Source: DATBGO01 sp036558005 (GTDB taxonomy: Bacteria; Actinomycetota; Actinomycetes; Streptosporangiales; Streptosporangiaceae). From it: a stretch of DNA of 64,000 nt. Each line of letters starts with the position of its first letter. Within the stretch, counting starts at the first letter, position 1. Below, piece by piece: positions 14,649 through 22,910 of this stretch. The stretch spans positions 30,761-94,760 of the forward strand of contig DATBGO010000068.1 of assembly GCA_036558005.1 (NCBI GenBank), in the 5' to 3' direction. Below the pieces are notes generated by a model, which was not told where the DNA came from, searched no databases, and was given only the letters and a program-made list of their open reading frames with translations. Position numbers and translations under genes: made by a program.

Positions 14649-16024
14649 GCGTGCTCGTGGTAGGCCTCAGTCACAAGAGCGCGCCGGTAGCCACCCTGGA
14701 ACGGGCCGCGGTGACCGGCGACGCGCTCGGCAAGCTGCTCGGCGACGTCTTCAGCTCGGCCGACATCGCCGGCTCGATGGTGGTCAGCAGCTGCAACCGG
14801 GTCGAGGTGTACGCGGAGGTCGGCAAGTTCCACGGCGGGGTGGCCGCGATCTGCGAGCTGCTGGCCCGGCACGCCGCGATCCCGCTGGCCGAGCTCACCC
14901 CGCACCTGTACGTGCACTACGAGGACCGGGCCATCCAGCACCTGCTGACCGTCACCTGCGGGCTGGACTCCATGGTGACCGGCGAGAGCCAGATCCTCGG
15001 CCAGGTCCGCCAGGCGATCAAGCTGGCCCGCGACCACGGCACGCTCGGCCGGGCGCTGGCTGACCTGGGCTCGGTGGCGCTGCGGGCCGGCAAGCGGGCG
15101 CACGCGGAGACCGGGATCGACCGGGCCGGGGCAAGCCTGGTCAGCGTCGGCTTCACCACCGCGGCGCAGCGGCTGCCCAGCCAGGCCATGGCCGCGGGCC
15201 AGGCGGGCGTGCTGGCGGGCCTGTCGGTGCTGGTGGTCGGGGCCGGGTCGATGAGCTCGCTGGCCGCCGCGACGGCGTCCCGGCTGGGCGCGGACCGGGT
15301 CATCGTCGCCAACCGGACCAGGGCCAGGGCGCAGCGGCTGGCCGCGTCGGTCGGCGGCACGGCGGCCGAGCTGGACCGGCTGCCCGCGGAGCTGGCCGCC
15401 GCCGACCTGGTGGTGTCGTGCACCGGCGCGGCCGGGCACGTGATCAGCGCGGACGCGGTCACCGCCGGGCTGGCGGCGCGGGCGCCCGGCCGGGCGCCGC
15501 TGGTGCTGGTCGACCTCGCGCTGCCGCGCGACGTCGACCCGGCCGCTGCCGCGCTGCCCGGGGTCAGCGTCATCGACCTGGAGGCGCTCGCCGGCGCCGC
15601 CGCCAGCGGCGTGACCGGGGCCACGGCCAGCGAGGACGACGTCGCCGCGGTCCGCCAGATCATCGCCGAGGAATTCGCCGCGCACGCGTCCGCGGACCGG
15701 GCCGCCCGGGTCGCGCCGACGGTCGTGGCGCTGCGGGCCAAGGCCGCCGGGGTCGTCGACGCCGAGCTGGCCAGGCTGGAGGGCCGGGTACCCGGCCTGG
15801 AGGCGCGGGCCCGGGGCGAGATCGCCCAGGCAATGCGAAGAATCGCCGACAAGCTGCTGCATGCGCCCACGGTGCGGGTAAAAGAGCTGGCAGGATCGCC
15901 GGATGGGGACTCATATGAGACAGCCCTGCGGGTGCTGTTCGACCTCGACCAGGACGCCGTGCAGGCGGTGACGCGCGCCGACGCCGGGCTGCTGCCCGGG
16001 CCGGCCAGGAAGAGCACGCCATGA
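14645..16024 (+). CDS. hemA: Glutamyl-tRNA reductase
   Basis: First committed step of C5 tetrapyrrole synthesis: NADPH-dependent reduction of Glu-tRNA to glutamate-1-semialdehyde. The 459-residue protein has the catalytic Cys50 in SSCNRVEVYA, the GESQILGQV motif, a Rossmann domain with VLVVGAGSMSSLA and a C-terminal helical dimerisation domain. ATG at 14645 overlaps the rex stop (ATGA), and hemC overlaps the hemA stop in the same way, so rex, hemA, hemC and hemD form one translationally coupled unit under the Rex operator. Confidence 0.97.
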   Translation: MSVLVVGLSHKSAPVATLERAAVTGDALGKLLGDVFSSADIAGSMVVSSCNRVEVYAEVGKFHGGVAAICELLARHAAIPLAELTPHLYVHYEDRAIQHLLTVTCGLDSMVTGESQILGQVRQAIKLARDHGTLGRALADLGSVALRAGKRAHAETGIDRAGASLVSVGFTTAAQRLPSQAMAAGQAGVLAGLSVLVVGAGSMSSLAAATASRLGADRVIVANRTRARAQRLAASVGGTAAELDRLPAELAAADLVVSCTGAAGHVISADAVTAGLAARAPGRAPLVLVDLALPRDVDPAAAALPGVSVIDLEALAGAAASGVTGATASEDDVAAVRQIIAEEFAAHASADRAARVAPTVVALRAKAAGVVDAELARLEGRVPGLEARARGEIAQAMRRIADKLLHAPTVRVKELAGSPDGDSYETALRVLFDLDQDAVQAVTRADAGLLPGPARKSTP

Positions 16025-16983
16025 GCGCAGCGCCGCTGCGGCTGGGCACCCGCAAGAGCCCGATGGCCATCGCGCAGTCCCGGCAGGTCGCCCGGATCAT
16101 CACCGAGCGGGCCGGCTGCCAGGTCGAGCTGGCCCTGGTCACCACCTTCGGTGACGTGAGCCGCGCCGAGCTGACTCAGATCGGCGGGACCGGCGTGTTC
16201 GTCAGCGCGCTGCGGGCCAGCCTGCTGGCCGGCGACATCGACTTCGCGGTGCACTCGCTGAAGGACCTGCCCGCGGTGGACGCCGACGGGATCACGCTGG
16301 CCGCGGTGGCGGCCAGGGACGACCCCAGGGACGCGCTGTCCGCCAGGGACGGCGTCAAGCTCGCTGACCTGCCCGCCGGGTCACGGATCGGCACCGGGTC
16401 GCCGCGCCGGGCGGCCCAGCTGCTGCTGCTGCGGCCCGACATCCGCCCGGTCCCGGTGCGGGGCAACGCCGGGACCAGGCTGGCCAAGATCACCAGCGGG
16501 GACGTGGACGCGGTGGTCCTGGCCTACGCCGGGCTGGCCAGGATCGGCCGCCTGGACGCGGTCAGCCAGGTCTTCGAGCCAGAGGAGATGCTGCCGGCCC
16601 CGGGGCAGGGCGCGCTGGCAGTCGAGTGCCTGGCCGGGCGGGAGGCCCTGGCCGAGCTACTGGCCTGCGCGGACGATCCGGCGAGCCGCGCGGCCACCAC
16701 GGCGGAACGCGCCGTGCTCCGCGGGCTGCAGGCAGGCTGCAGCGCGCCGGTCGGAGCGTATGCTGCCGGGACTGATGAATTGCGGCTGTGCGCGATCGTC
16801 GCCGCGGCCGACGGGGGGAAGGCGCTGCGGGCGAGCGCGAGCGGCCCGGCGCGGGAGGCTGACCGCCTCGGCGCCGACGTCGCCGCTGAGCTGCTCCGGG
16901 ACGGCGCGGGAAGGTATACGGCGATGTCCGCTGGCCAGATCAGCACTGGACAACACATCAGCACTGGGGACGATAACGCATGA
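16021..16983 (+). CDS. hemC: Hydroxymethylbilane synthase (porphobilinogen deaminase)
   Basis: Polymerises four porphobilinogens into hydroxymethylbilane. The 320-residue protein shows LRLGTRKSPMA at the N-terminus, HSLKDLP with catalytic region Asp82, GTGSPRRAAQ, and the dipyrromethane-cofactor Cys240 in LQAGCSAPVGAYA. Four-base overlaps with hemA and hemD make coupling clear. A short Ser/Thr/Gln-rich tail (SAGQISTGQHISTG) follows the conserved fold and looks unstructured. Confidence 0.97.
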   Translation: MSAAPLRLGTRKSPMAIAQSRQVARIITERAGCQVELALVTTFGDVSRAELTQIGGTGVFVSALRASLLAGDIDFAVHSLKDLPAVDADGITLAAVAARDDPRDALSARDGVKLADLPAGSRIGTGSPRRAAQLLLLRPDIRPVPVRGNAGTRLAKITSGDVDAVVLAYAGLARIGRLDAVSQVFEPEEMLPAPGQGALAVECLAGREALAELLACADDPASRAATTAERAVLRGLQAGCSAPVGAYAAGTDELRLCAIVAAADGGKALRASASGPAREADRLGADVAAELLRDGAGRYTAMSAGQISTGQHISTGDDNA

Positions 16984-18611
16984 ATCCCAGGCCCGTGACG
17001 GATAAATCAGACAGCAAGACGGCACCTGGCGCCGTGACGGCGGCCGCCGCGGGCAGCGGGCTGGTCGCGTTCGCGGGCGCCGGGCCAGGAGACGCCAGCC
17101 TGCTCACGGTGCGCGCGGCGACCCTGCTGGCCCAGGCTGACCTGGTCGTGGCCGGCCCGGAGCTAGCCGGGAAGCTGGACCACCTGGTGCCGCCGGAGAC
17201 CGGGGTGACCGGCGCGGACGCGCTCGCCCAGGACCCCAAGCTGCTGATCAAGGCGGCGAAGGCGGGGAAGCTGGCGGTCCGGGTGCTGCCCGGTGACCCG
17301 CTGCTGTCGGGCCTCGCGATCGCCGAGGCGTCGGCGTGCGCCAAGGCCGGCGTCGCGTTCGAGATCGTGCCGGGCGTGCCGGCCGCGACCGGAGTGCCCG
17401 CCTACGCCGGCATCCCGCTGGCCGCCGATGCCAGCGGCGAGGTCAGGATCGTGCACGCCGCCGAGGTGAGCCAGATCACGGCCGGCCCGGGCAGCCTGGT
17501 CATCCTTGGCGCCGAGAGCGGGCCTGCCGACCTGGCCAAGATGCTGATGGCAGCCGGCTGGCCGGACACCGCGCCGTTCGCCATCACCTGGAACGGCACC
17601 ACCACCGACCAGCACACCGTCGTGTGCTCGCTGGGCTCGGTGTCGGCCGACCTGAAGGCGGCCGGGGTCAGCCTGCTCACCGTGCACGGGCCCGCGGTCG
17701 CGGTGGTCGGCGACGGCGTCGCCGCGCACCGCTCGCTGTCCTGGTTCGAGACCAAGCCGCTGTTCGGCTGGCGGGTCCTGGTGCCGCGGACCAAGGAGCA
17801 GGCCGGGCAGGTCTGCGACCGGCTGCGGTCCCGCGGCGCGGTGCCCGAGCAGGTGCCGACGATAGCGGTGGAGCCGCCGCGGACCCCGCAGCAGATGGAG
17901 CGCGCGGTCAAGGGCCTGGTCACCGGCCGGTACCAGTGGATCGCGTTCACCTCGGCCAATGCCGTGCGCGCGGTGCGGGAGAAACTCGAAGAGTACGGCC
18001 TGGACGCGCGCGCGTTCGCCGGGGTCAAGGTCGCCTCGGTGGGCGAGCAGACCGCGCGGGCGCTGCGCGACTTCGGCATCGCGGCCGACCTGGTGCCCGA
18101 GGGCGAGCAGTCGGCCGAGGGCCTGGCTGACTCCTGGCCGCCCTACGACGACGTGCTCGACCCGATCAACCGGGTGCTGCTGCCGCGCGCCGACATCGCG
18201 ACCGAGACCCTGGTGGCCAGGCTGACCAGCCTGGGCTGGGAGGCCGAGGACGTGACCGCCTACCGCACGGTCCGGGCCGCGCCGCCGCCCGCGCCGGTGC
18301 GCGAGGCGATCAAGGGCGGCGGCTTCGACGCGGTGCTGTTCACCTCGTCCTCGACCGTGCGGAACCTGATCGGGATCGCGGGCAAGCCGCACGCGGTGAC
18401 CGTGATCGCGGTGATCGGGCCGCAGACCGCGAAGACCGCCGCCGAGTACGGGCTGCGGGTAGACGTGACGGCGCCGCGGCCGTCGGTCGACGCGCTCGTC
18501 GACGCGCTCGCCGAGTACGGCGCCGGGCTGCGGGACGCCGCGGCCGCGGCCGGGGAGCCGGTGCGCAAGCCCAGCGAGCGCCGCCGGGGTGCCCGCCGCC
18601 GGATCAGGTAG
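16980..18611 (+). CDS. hemD: Uroporphyrinogen-III synthase fused to a degenerate SUMT-like domain
   Basis: A 543-residue fusion. Residues about 28-255 are an SAM-methyltransferase (CobA/SUMT-like) domain; residues 265-525 are uroporphyrinogen-III synthase, which cyclises hydroxymethylbilane. The synthase half keeps GWRVLVPRTKEQA, FTSANAVRAV, SVGEQTARAL, LLPRADIA and FTSSSTVRN. In the methyltransferase half GAGPGDASLLTVRA and PGVPAATGVPAYAGIPL are recognisable, but the central GDP segment reads RVLPGDPLLSG without the usual Gly/Arg-rich GRGGEE element, so methylation activity is doubtful; similar divergence occurs in Streptomyces homologues as I recall. It is coupled to hemC by an ATGA overlap. 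Confidence 0.94.
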   Translation: MNPRPVTDKSDSKTAPGAVTAAAAGSGLVAFAGAGPGDASLLTVRAATLLAQADLVVAGPELAGKLDHLVPPETGVTGADALAQDPKLLIKAAKAGKLAVRVLPGDPLLSGLAIAEASACAKAGVAFEIVPGVPAATGVPAYAGIPLAADASGEVRIVHAAEVSQITAGPGSLVILGAESGPADLAKMLMAAGWPDTAPFAITWNGTTTDQHTVVCSLGSVSADLKAAGVSLLTVHGPAVAVVGDGVAAHRSLSWFETKPLFGWRVLVPRTKEQAGQVCDRLRSRGAVPEQVPTIAVEPPRTPQQMERAVKGLVTGRYQWIAFTSANAVRAVREKLEEYGLDARAFAGVKVASVGEQTARALRDFGIAADLVPEGEQSAEGLADSWPPYDDVLDPINRVLLPRADIATETLVARLTSLGWEAEDVTAYRTVRAAPPPAPVREAIKGGGFDAVLFTSSSTVRNLIGIAGKPHAVTVIAVIGPQTAKTAAEYGLRVDVTAPRPSVDALVDALAEYGAGLRDAAAAAGEPVRKPSERRRGARRRIR

Positions 18612-18666
18612 GCGGCGGGCCGGCGCGCGCCGCGCTGGCCGCGCCCGAGCTGGCAGGAGGCCAGAG

Positions 18667-19653
18667 ATGACCGCTGAGTTCCCGGTGGCGCGGCCGCGCA
18701 GGCTGCGCCGCAGCGCGCCGCTGCGGCGGCTGGTGGCCCAGGTCAGGGTCGGGCCCTCGGACCTGGTGCTGCCGCTGTTCGTCAAGGAGGGAATCAGCGA
18801 GCCGCAGCCGGTGCCCTCGATGCCCGGGGTGGTCCAGCACACCAGGGACAGCCTGCGCAAGGCCGCCGCCGAGGCGGTGGAGGCCGGGGTCGGCGGGCTG
18901 ATCCTGTTCGGCATCCCCGCGGTCAAGGACGCGCGCGGGTCGGCCGCCGACGACCCGGCCGGGATCGTCCAGCTGGCGCTGCGCGACCTTGCCGCCGAGG
19001 TCGGCCCGGCCACCGTGCTGATGGCCGACCTGTGCCTGGACGAGTACACCGACCACGGGCACTGCGGCCTGCTCACCGCGGCGGGCGAGGTGGACAACGA
19101 CGCGACGCTGGAACGGTACGCGGCCATCGCGGTCGCCCAGGCACGGGCCGGGGCGCACGTGGTGGCGCCCAGCGGGATGATGGACGGCCAGGTCGGGGCC
19201 ATCAGGTCGGCGCTGGACGGGGCAAGCTTCAGCGAGGTCGCGGTCTGCGCCTACTCGGCGAAGTACGCCTCGGCGTTCTACGGGCCGTTCCGGGACGCGG
19301 CCGAGTGCGCGCCGCAGTTCGGCGACCGGGCCGGCTACCAGCAGGACCCGGCGGGCTCGGGCGAGGCGGTCCGCGAGGTGCTGCTCGACGTGGCCGAGGG
19401 CGCCGACATCGTGATGGTCAAGCCGGCCCTGCCCTACCTGGACGTGATCAGCCAGGTCGCCGCCGCGGTGCGGCTGCCGGTGGCCGCCTACCAGGTCAGC
19501 GGCGAGTACGCGATGGTGGAGGCGGCGGCCGCGAACGGCTGGCTGGACCGCGACAAGGCGATCATGGAGACGCTGACCGGGATCCGGCGGGCCGGCGCGG
19601 ACATCATCCTGACCTACTGGGCTGCCGAGGTGGCCAGCCGGCTGGCGCGGTAA
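18667..19653 (+). CDS. hemB: Porphobilinogen synthase (delta-aminolevulinate dehydratase)
   Basis: Condenses two 5-aminolevulinates into porphobilinogen. In the 328-residue protein the Schiff-base lysines are Lys199 (YSAKYASAFYGPF) and Lys252 (VMVKPALPYLD). The metal segment reads MADLCLDEYTDHGHCG, with Cys123 and Cys133 kept but the middle Cys of the classical zinc trio replaced by Asp125, an intermediate type. ATG at 18667 has an AGGAGG site about 8 nt upstream; 55 bases separate it from hemD, and a terminator hairpin follows directly, closing the operon. Confidence 0.97.
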   Translation: MTAEFPVARPRRLRRSAPLRRLVAQVRVGPSDLVLPLFVKEGISEPQPVPSMPGVVQHTRDSLRKAAAEAVEAGVGGLILFGIPAVKDARGSAADDPAGIVQLALRDLAAEVGPATVLMADLCLDEYTDHGHCGLLTAAGEVDNDATLERYAAIAVAQARAGAHVVAPSGMMDGQVGAIRSALDGASFSEVAVCAYSAKYASAFYGPFRDAAECAPQFGDRAGYQQDPAGSGEAVREVLLDVAEGADIVMVKPALPYLDVISQVAAAVRLPVAAYQVSGEYAMVEAAAANGWLDRDKAIMETLTGIRRAGADIILTYWAAEVASRLAR

Positions 19654-19656
19654 CGG

Positions 19657-19682
19657 CCCGGCTCAGCCGGCCCTGAGCCGGG
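19657..19682 (+). terminator. Terminator hairpin of the rex-hem operon
   Basis: Perfect 9-bp arms CCCGGCTCA (19657-19665) and TGAGCCGGG (19674-19682), starting 4 bases behind the hemB stop. Confidence 0.6.
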
Positions 19683-19776
19683 AGCCGATAGGGTGGGCAG
19701 CACACCTTGCTGACGGGCCGCGGGCATTCCGCCGGCCCGGATCCGGCATTGGCAGAGCGGCGAGCGGGAGTGGCCT

Positions 19777-20442
19777 ATGGTCGAGGCGGTGCTGCGGTCC
19801 AGGCGCCGCAGGGCCGGGGAGCGGATGGCGGTGGCGGCGGCCGGCTACGCGGCCATCGGCTGGCCGGTCTGCGCGGGCGCCTACCCGCCGGGCCGGCCGC
19901 ACCGGGCCGGGGAGACCAGCCGCAGCTGCAGCTGCGACCGGATCGGCTGCCCGGCTCCTGGCGCGCACCCGCTGTCGCCAGCCTGGCAGCTGCAGGCGAG
20001 CGCGGACTCGCTGCGGGTCGCGCGGCAGTGGGCGGCCTGCCCGGAGGCGAACGTCGTACTGGTCACCGGCCGGGTGTTCGACGTGCTGGACGTGCCCGCC
20101 GAGGCCGGGCTGGCGGCGCTGGAGGCGATGCGCCGGGCCGGGGTCCAGCCGGGCCCGGTCGCGCTCAGCGCCGGGAACCGGGCGCTGTTCTTCGTCGCCA
20201 GCCGCGGCGCGCCCGAGGACGAGAACGAATGGTGGTCGTGTCATCTTGACTGTGAACCGGAAATGGTCGCCCAGGTGAGCGGGCTGCGCTGGCACTGCAG
20301 GGACAGCTACGTGCTCGCCCCGCCGTCCCGGTTCGGCCCGGCCGCGGCCGCGCAGTGGCTGCGCCAGCCGCGGCGCCAGCCGCTGCCCGACGGGGTGCGG
20401 CTGCTCGAGTACCTGGCCGACGCCTGCGGCGGGGAGCTGTGA
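19777..20442 (+). CDS. Prim-pol-like (bifunctional DNA primase/polymerase N-terminal) domain protein
   Basis: A 221-residue stand-alone protein resembling the archaeo-eukaryotic primase/polymerase (prim-pol) N-terminal domain that is frequent in Streptomyces. Recognisable parts are AAAGYAAIGWPVCAGAYPP, the Cys-rich CSCDRIGCPAPGAHPLSPAWQLQASAD region (residues 51-77) and TGRVFDVLDVPAEAGLAAL. The catalytic acidic residues of true prim-pol enzymes seem reduced to this VLDVP segment, so activity is uncertain. A GGGAG site lies about 8 nt before the ATG. Its TGA overlaps the GTG start of hemL, coupling it to heme synthesis for no obvious reason. Confidence 0.75.
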   Translation: MVEAVLRSRRRRAGERMAVAAAGYAAIGWPVCAGAYPPGRPHRAGETSRSCSCDRIGCPAPGAHPLSPAWQLQASADSLRVARQWAACPEANVVLVTGRVFDVLDVPAEAGLAALEAMRRAGVQPGPVALSAGNRALFFVASRGAPEDENEWWSCHLDCEPEMVAQVSGLRWHCRDSYVLAPPSRFGPAAAAQWLRQPRRQPLPDGVRLLEYLADACGGEL

Positions 20443-21740
20443 CCGGCGGGCGCGACGGCTCGGCCCGGCTGTTCGCCCGGGCCACCGGGGTGGTGCCCGG
20501 CGGGGTCAACTCGCCGGTCCGCGCGTTCGGCGCGGTCGGCGGGGTGCCGGTGTTCATGGCCTCAGGCCGCGGCCCGTACCTCACCGACGTGGACGGGCGC
20601 GAGTACGTCGACCTGGTCTGCTCCTGGGGGCCGATGATCCTCGGCCACGCACACCCGGCGGTGACCAGCGCGATCACGGCGGCGGCGGCCCGCGGCACCT
20701 CGTTCGGGACCGCGACCGCGGCCGAGGTCGAGCTGGCCGGGGAAATGACCGCCCGGGCCCCGGTGCAGATGGTCCGCCTGGTCAGTTCCGGCACCGAGGC
20801 CACCATGTCGGCGCTGCGGCTGGCCAGGGGCTGGACCGGGCGCAAGCTGGTGGTCAAGTTCGCCGGCTGCTACCACGGGCACGTGGACGCGCTGCTGGCC
20901 GCGGCCGGCTCGGGGGTTGCGACCTTCGGGCTGCCCGACTCACCCGGCGTGACCGGCGCCATCGCGGCCGACACCCTGGTGCTGCCCTACAACGACGCCG
21001 AGGCGGTCCGGCAGGCGTTCGCGGCGCACGGCCCCCAGATCGCGTGCGTGATCACCGAGGCGTGCCCGGCGAACATGGGCGTGGTGCCGCCGTCGGCGGG
21101 CTTCAACCAGCTGCTGGCCGGGCTGTGCCAGGAGCACGGCGCGCTGCTGATCATGGATGAGGTGCTGACCGGGTTCCGGGTCACCAGGTCGGGCTGGTAT
21201 GGCCGGGAAGGCGTCCCGGCGGACCTGATGACGTTCGGCAAGGTGATGGGCGGCGGGCTGCCCGCGGCCGCGTTCGGCGGGCGGGCCGAGATCATGGACC
21301 GGCTGGCGCCGGCCGGCCCGGTGTACCAGGCGGGCACGCTGTCGGGCAACCCGCTGGCGACCGCGGCGGGGCTGGCCACCCTCGCCGAGTGCACGCCGGA
21401 GGTGTACGCGCGGGTGGACGCGGCCGCCGCCGCCGTCGCCAAGCTGACGGCGGCCGCGCTCGGCGCGGCCGGGGTGCCGTTCCGGCTGCAGGAGGCCGGC
21501 AGCCTGTTCTCGTTCTTCCTGGGCGTGACCGGGCCGGTGCGCGACTTCGGCGAGGCGAAGGGCCAGTCGGCGCGGGCCTACGCGGCGTTCTTCCACGCCA
21601 TGCTGGACCGCGGCGTGTACCTGCCGCCCTCGCCGTATGAGGCCTGGTTCCTGTCCGCCGCGCACGACGACGCGGCGATCGACCGGATCGCGGCGGCGCT
21701 GCCGGCCGCCGCCCGGGCCGCGGCCGCGGTGGCGGGCTGA
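20439..21740 (+). CDS. hemL: Glutamate-1-semialdehyde 2,1-aminomutase
   Basis: PLP enzyme that converts glutamate-1-semialdehyde, the HemA product, into 5-aminolevulinate, the HemB substrate. The 433-residue protein has PGGVNSPVRAFGAVGG near the N-terminus, SSGTEATMSALRLAR, FAGCYHGHVDALL, LIMDEVLTGFR and the PLP lysine Lys268 in MTFGKVMGGGLP. GTG at 20439 overlaps the preceding stop codon and has GGGGAG right in front; the longer frame upstream lies inside the previous gene and is rejected. It is separated from rex-hemACDB by one gene and a terminator, so its control may differ. Confidence 0.96.
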   Translation: MTGGRDGSARLFARATGVVPGGVNSPVRAFGAVGGVPVFMASGRGPYLTDVDGREYVDLVCSWGPMILGHAHPAVTSAITAAAARGTSFGTATAAEVELAGEMTARAPVQMVRLVSSGTEATMSALRLARGWTGRKLVVKFAGCYHGHVDALLAAAGSGVATFGLPDSPGVTGAIAADTLVLPYNDAEAVRQAFAAHGPQIACVITEACPANMGVVPPSAGFNQLLAGLCQEHGALLIMDEVLTGFRVTRSGWYGREGVPADLMTFGKVMGGGLPAAAFGGRAEIMDRLAPAGPVYQAGTLSGNPLATAAGLATLAECTPEVYARVDAAAAAVAKLTAAALGAAGVPFRLQEAGSLFSFFLGVTGPVRDFGEAKGQSARAYAAFFHAMLDRGVYLPPSPYEAWFLSAAHDDAAIDRIAAALPAAARAAAAVAG

Positions 21741-21770
21741 CCGGGCCGGTCAACCCGGGCCTGGCGTAAA

Positions 21771-21808
21771 GGTGCCCCGGTCCCGCTGGCCGGCGGGACC
21801 GGGGCACC
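21771..21808. terminator. Strong bidirectional terminator between hemL and the secreted repeat protein
   Basis: Perfect 16-bp arms (21771-21786 and 21793-21808, starting GGTGCCCCGG) around the 6-nt loop TGGCCG, followed on the plus strand by a C/T-rich run. It sits between convergent genes. Confidence 0.8.
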
Positions 21809-21824
21809 CTCTCCCCCCGGGCGG

Positions 21825-22778
21825 TTACCGCAACGGCACCGAGACGTGGATCGGGACCGGCGTGACGCCGATGACGCCCGCCTCCGGCGCCGGGTTCAGC
21901 ACCTGGACGTCGAACCCGCACATGCCGGTGGCGTTGCCGGCCACCTGGTTGGATGCGCTGTCGCCGTCACCCCACTGGTCAGCGGGCGAGTTGTTCTGGC
22001 AGCTGAAGTTGCCGTGGATGATGTTGCCCTCGTCCTCGTTCCCGTCGATGTCGCCGTTGACGATGTTGGTGTTGACGGCGTTGCCGCCGATCTGGTTGCG
22101 GAACATGCCGAACCAGCAGGTGGTCAGGTTGGTGACGGTCACGTTCCCGTGCACCGTGCTGTCGATGTAGCTGCTGTAGGGCGGGAAGCCGACGTCCTGG
22201 TTGAACACGCCGGCCGGGTCACAGCTCTCACCGCCGCCGCCACCGGTCTGGGTGACGTTCCCGTCGACGGTCGAGTCGTGCAGGACGACGCCGAGCGCCT
22301 GGTTCACGATCAGGTTGCCGTGGATGACGTCCAGGCTGGTGAGCGTGGGCGCGCCCGGGTTGGGATCATCGAGGCAGGGGAACTCGGGCACGTTGATGAC
22401 GCCGTGCAGGCCCCATAGATTGGCGAAGACCGTACCGCAGCCGAGCATGACGCTGGCATTGTCCTGGACGACCATGTTGCCGTCCACGGTCAGCCGGGAG
22501 CCGTTGGCCCCGAAGACCGCATTCAGAATGGCGTTCGGTGCGACAGTGAGATTTCCCGACACGTGCACCGGGCCGTTCTGGATGGCGCAGGCGCCGTCGA
22601 TCACCAGATTGCTATAGCTGCCAGATAGTTGTCCCGGCGCTGCCAGCGTGCCCGTGCAGGTCTGCGTCCCACCCTGCTGCACGGCCGCGGCGGCCAGGCC
22701 CTGCCCGGCGGTCAGGGTGCCGAGGACCAGCCCGCCAGCACCCAGCGCGCATGCCAGAATACGCGATTTCATTGCCAT
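21825..22778 (-). CDS. Secreted protein with beta-helix-like Asn/Gly repeats, unknown function
   Basis: A 317-residue protein with a clear signal peptide (MAMKSRILACALGAGGLVLG..., cleavage near residue 32 after AAAA). The mature part is rich in Gly, Asn and Val and repeats short units such as VSGNLTVAPNA, VDGNMVVQDNA, IHGNLIVNQAL, VDGNVTQTG, VHGNVTVTN and IHGNFSCQNN, roughly every 20-25 residues. This periodicity suggests a right-handed parallel beta-helix. Eight or so Cys residues may form disulfides. A purine-rich GGGAGGG lies upstream of ATG 22778. I do not recognise a named family; an envelope or matrix role is only a guess. Confidence 0.8.
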   Translation of the reverse strand: MAMKSRILACALGAGGLVLGTLTAGQGLAAAAVQQGGTQTCTGTLAAPGQLSGSYSNLVIDGACAIQNGPVHVSGNLTVAPNAILNAVFGANGSRLTVDGNMVVQDNASVMLGCGTVFANLWGLHGVINVPEFPCLDDPNPGAPTLTSLDVIHGNLIVNQALGVVLHDSTVDGNVTQTGGGGGESCDPAGVFNQDVGFPPYSSYIDSTVHGNVTVTNLTTCWFGMFRNQIGGNAVNTNIVNGDIDGNEDEGNIIHGNFSCQNNSPADQWGDGDSASNQVAGNATGMCGFDVQVLNPAPEAGVIGVTPVPIHVSVPLR

Positions 22779-22800
22779 TCGCCGTTACCCTCCCATTCGT

Positions 22801-22812
22801 CCGGTTAACCGG
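22801..22812. promoter_or_regulatory. Perfect 12-bp palindrome upstream of the secreted repeat protein
   Basis: CCGGTTAACCGG lies 23 bases before the minus-strand start at 22778, in an AT-richer intergenic stretch (22779-22910). It may be an operator; no regulator can be assigned. Confidence 0.35.
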
Positions 22813-22910
22813 CTTCGACCACGTACGAACAATGGTGGGCCATATGTAGCACCGGGCTCGGAGATCGTCAAGGATTCACGGCCGCATGAATGGCGATATC
22901 CCGCGGGCTC

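Noticed and set aside
20248..20263. Second Rex operator near TGTGAACC
   Set aside because: Only one half-site is present, and it lies inside a coding region.
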